From the NCBI RefSeq assembly GCF_045679555.1, contig NC_092087.1, positions 80,817,585-80,881,584 of the forward strand: a DNA stretch of 64,000 nt, given 5' to 3'. The notes under the pieces were generated by a model. The model worked only from the letters and a program-made list of their open reading frames with translations, was not told where the DNA came from and made no database searches. The DNA comes from Salvelinus alpinus (lineage: Eukaryota > Chordata > Actinopteri > Salmoniformes > Salmonidae). Made by a program: the position numbers and the translations under genes. Each line of letters opens with the position of its first letter. Position 1 is the first letter of the stretch. Below are positions 55,826 to 64,000 of the stretch, one piece after another.

Positions 55826-56400
55826 TCTCCTATTCATCTTTCTCCCGCAGCCTCTCCTCTCTCTCTCTCTCTCTCTGTCCTGTTCATCTTTCTCCCTCAG
55901 CCTCTCCCCTCTCCCGCTCTCTCTCTCTCTCTTTCTCTCTCTCCTATTCCTCTTTCTCCCTCAGCCTCTCCCTCTCTCTCTCTCTCTCTCTGTCCTGTTC
56001 ATCTTTCTCCCTCAGCCTCTCCCATCTCTCTCTCTCTCTCTCTCTCTCTGTCTTGTTCATCTTTCTCCCTCAGCCGCTCCCCTCTCGCTCTCTCTCTCTC
56101 TTGCTCTCTCTCTCCTATTCATCTTTCTCCCGCAGCCTCTCCTCTCTCTCTCTCTCTCTCGTCCTGTTCATCTTTCTCCCTCAGCCTCTCCCCTCTCCCG
56201 CTCTCTCTCTCTCTCTTTCTCTCTCTCCTATTCCTCTTTCTCCCTCAGCCTCTCCCCTCTCTCTCTCTCTCTCTCTGTCCTGTTCATCTTTCTCCCTCAG
56301 CCTCTCCCATCTCTCTCTCTCTCTCTCTCTCTGTGTCTTGTTCATCTTTCTCCCTCAGCCTCTCCCCTCTCGCTCTCTCTCTCTCTTGCTCTCTCTCTCC
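55618..56400. repeat. Pyrimidine-rich CT satellite with 40-60 bp substructure, running into an assembly gap
   Basis: (CT)n blocks alternate with CCTATTCATCTTTCTCCC, GCAGCCTCTC and TGTCCTGTTCATCTTTCTCC, CTCAGCCTCTCCC modules, about 10 copies. Ser/Leu frames are artefacts. It ends at the N run. Confidence 0.93.
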
Positions 56401-56500
56401 NNNNNNNNNNNNNNNNNNNNNNNNNNNNNNNNNNNNNNNNNNNNNNNNNNNNNNNNNNNNNNNNNNNNNNNNNNNNNNNNNNNNNNNNNNNNNNNNNNNN
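56401..56500. other. Assembly gap, exactly 100 N
   Basis: A conventional 100-N run marks a gap of unknown size between contigs. Confidence 0.99.

Positions 56501-64000
<7,500 letters not shown>

Overview
This is a vertebrate nuclear window, almost certainly from a salmonid fish (Oncorhynchus/Salmo/Salvelinus type). The evidence is intron-split genes with canonical GT-AG junctions, teleost-like protein sequences, very long TG/CA microsatellites, tRNA-derived SINEs with a shared 'TTAACTTGCCTAGTTAAATA'-type 3' tail, a Tc1-like transposon, CR1/L2/Rex-type LINE copies and many palindromic MITEs. There are no bacterial genes, operons or CRISPR arrays. Repeat families were named from recalled consensus patterns, not from a database search.

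Three protein-coding genes can be supported. (1) The first exon of a GSG1L-like gene (claudin-superfamily AMPA-receptor auxiliary subunit), minus strand, about 6.70-6.99 kb; its other exons must lie left of the window. (2) A complete sec23b gene (COPII inner-coat subunit and SAR1 GAP), minus strand, 12.6-23.05 kb for the coding exons plus a probable 5' UTR exon at about 24.6 kb. Sixteen coding exons join without a break into 766 residues, against 767 for human SEC23B as recalled. (3) The first two coding exons of a CCDC85A-like gene, plus strand, 25.50-25.74 and 27.12-28.28 kb. sec23b and ccdc85a lie head to head across less than 1 kb, which suggests a shared promoter.

From 28.3 kb to the right end no conserved coding exon was recognised. 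This is probably one large ccdc85a intron (or intron plus intergenic DNA) filled with repeats: a TC1-in-LINE-in-MITE nest at 35.9-40.2 kb; minisatellites of 26, 55, 62 and 72 bp; trinucleotide, GACA, GA and CT tracts; and many TG/CA arrays. Left of sec23b there is a 2.9-kb 46/47-bp minisatellite (3.0-5.9 kb) with a clear 12-unit higher-order repeat.

Two large near-identical duplications stand out. One is a 1,703-bp tandem duplication (about 31.57-33.28 versus 33.28-34.98 kb). The other is a copy of at least 7.5 kb: everything after the 100-N gap (56,501-64,000) repeats 46,872-54,374 almost base for base. The second is most simply explained as two overlapping contigs or haplotypes scaffolded end to end, so features from 56.5 kb onward should not be counted as independent. 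I found no convincing new biological system. The most informative items are the false-duplication candidate, the nested repeat structures, the bidirectional sec23b/ccdc85a promoter and a short, spliceable-looking 58-bp exon candidate at 54.03 kb.
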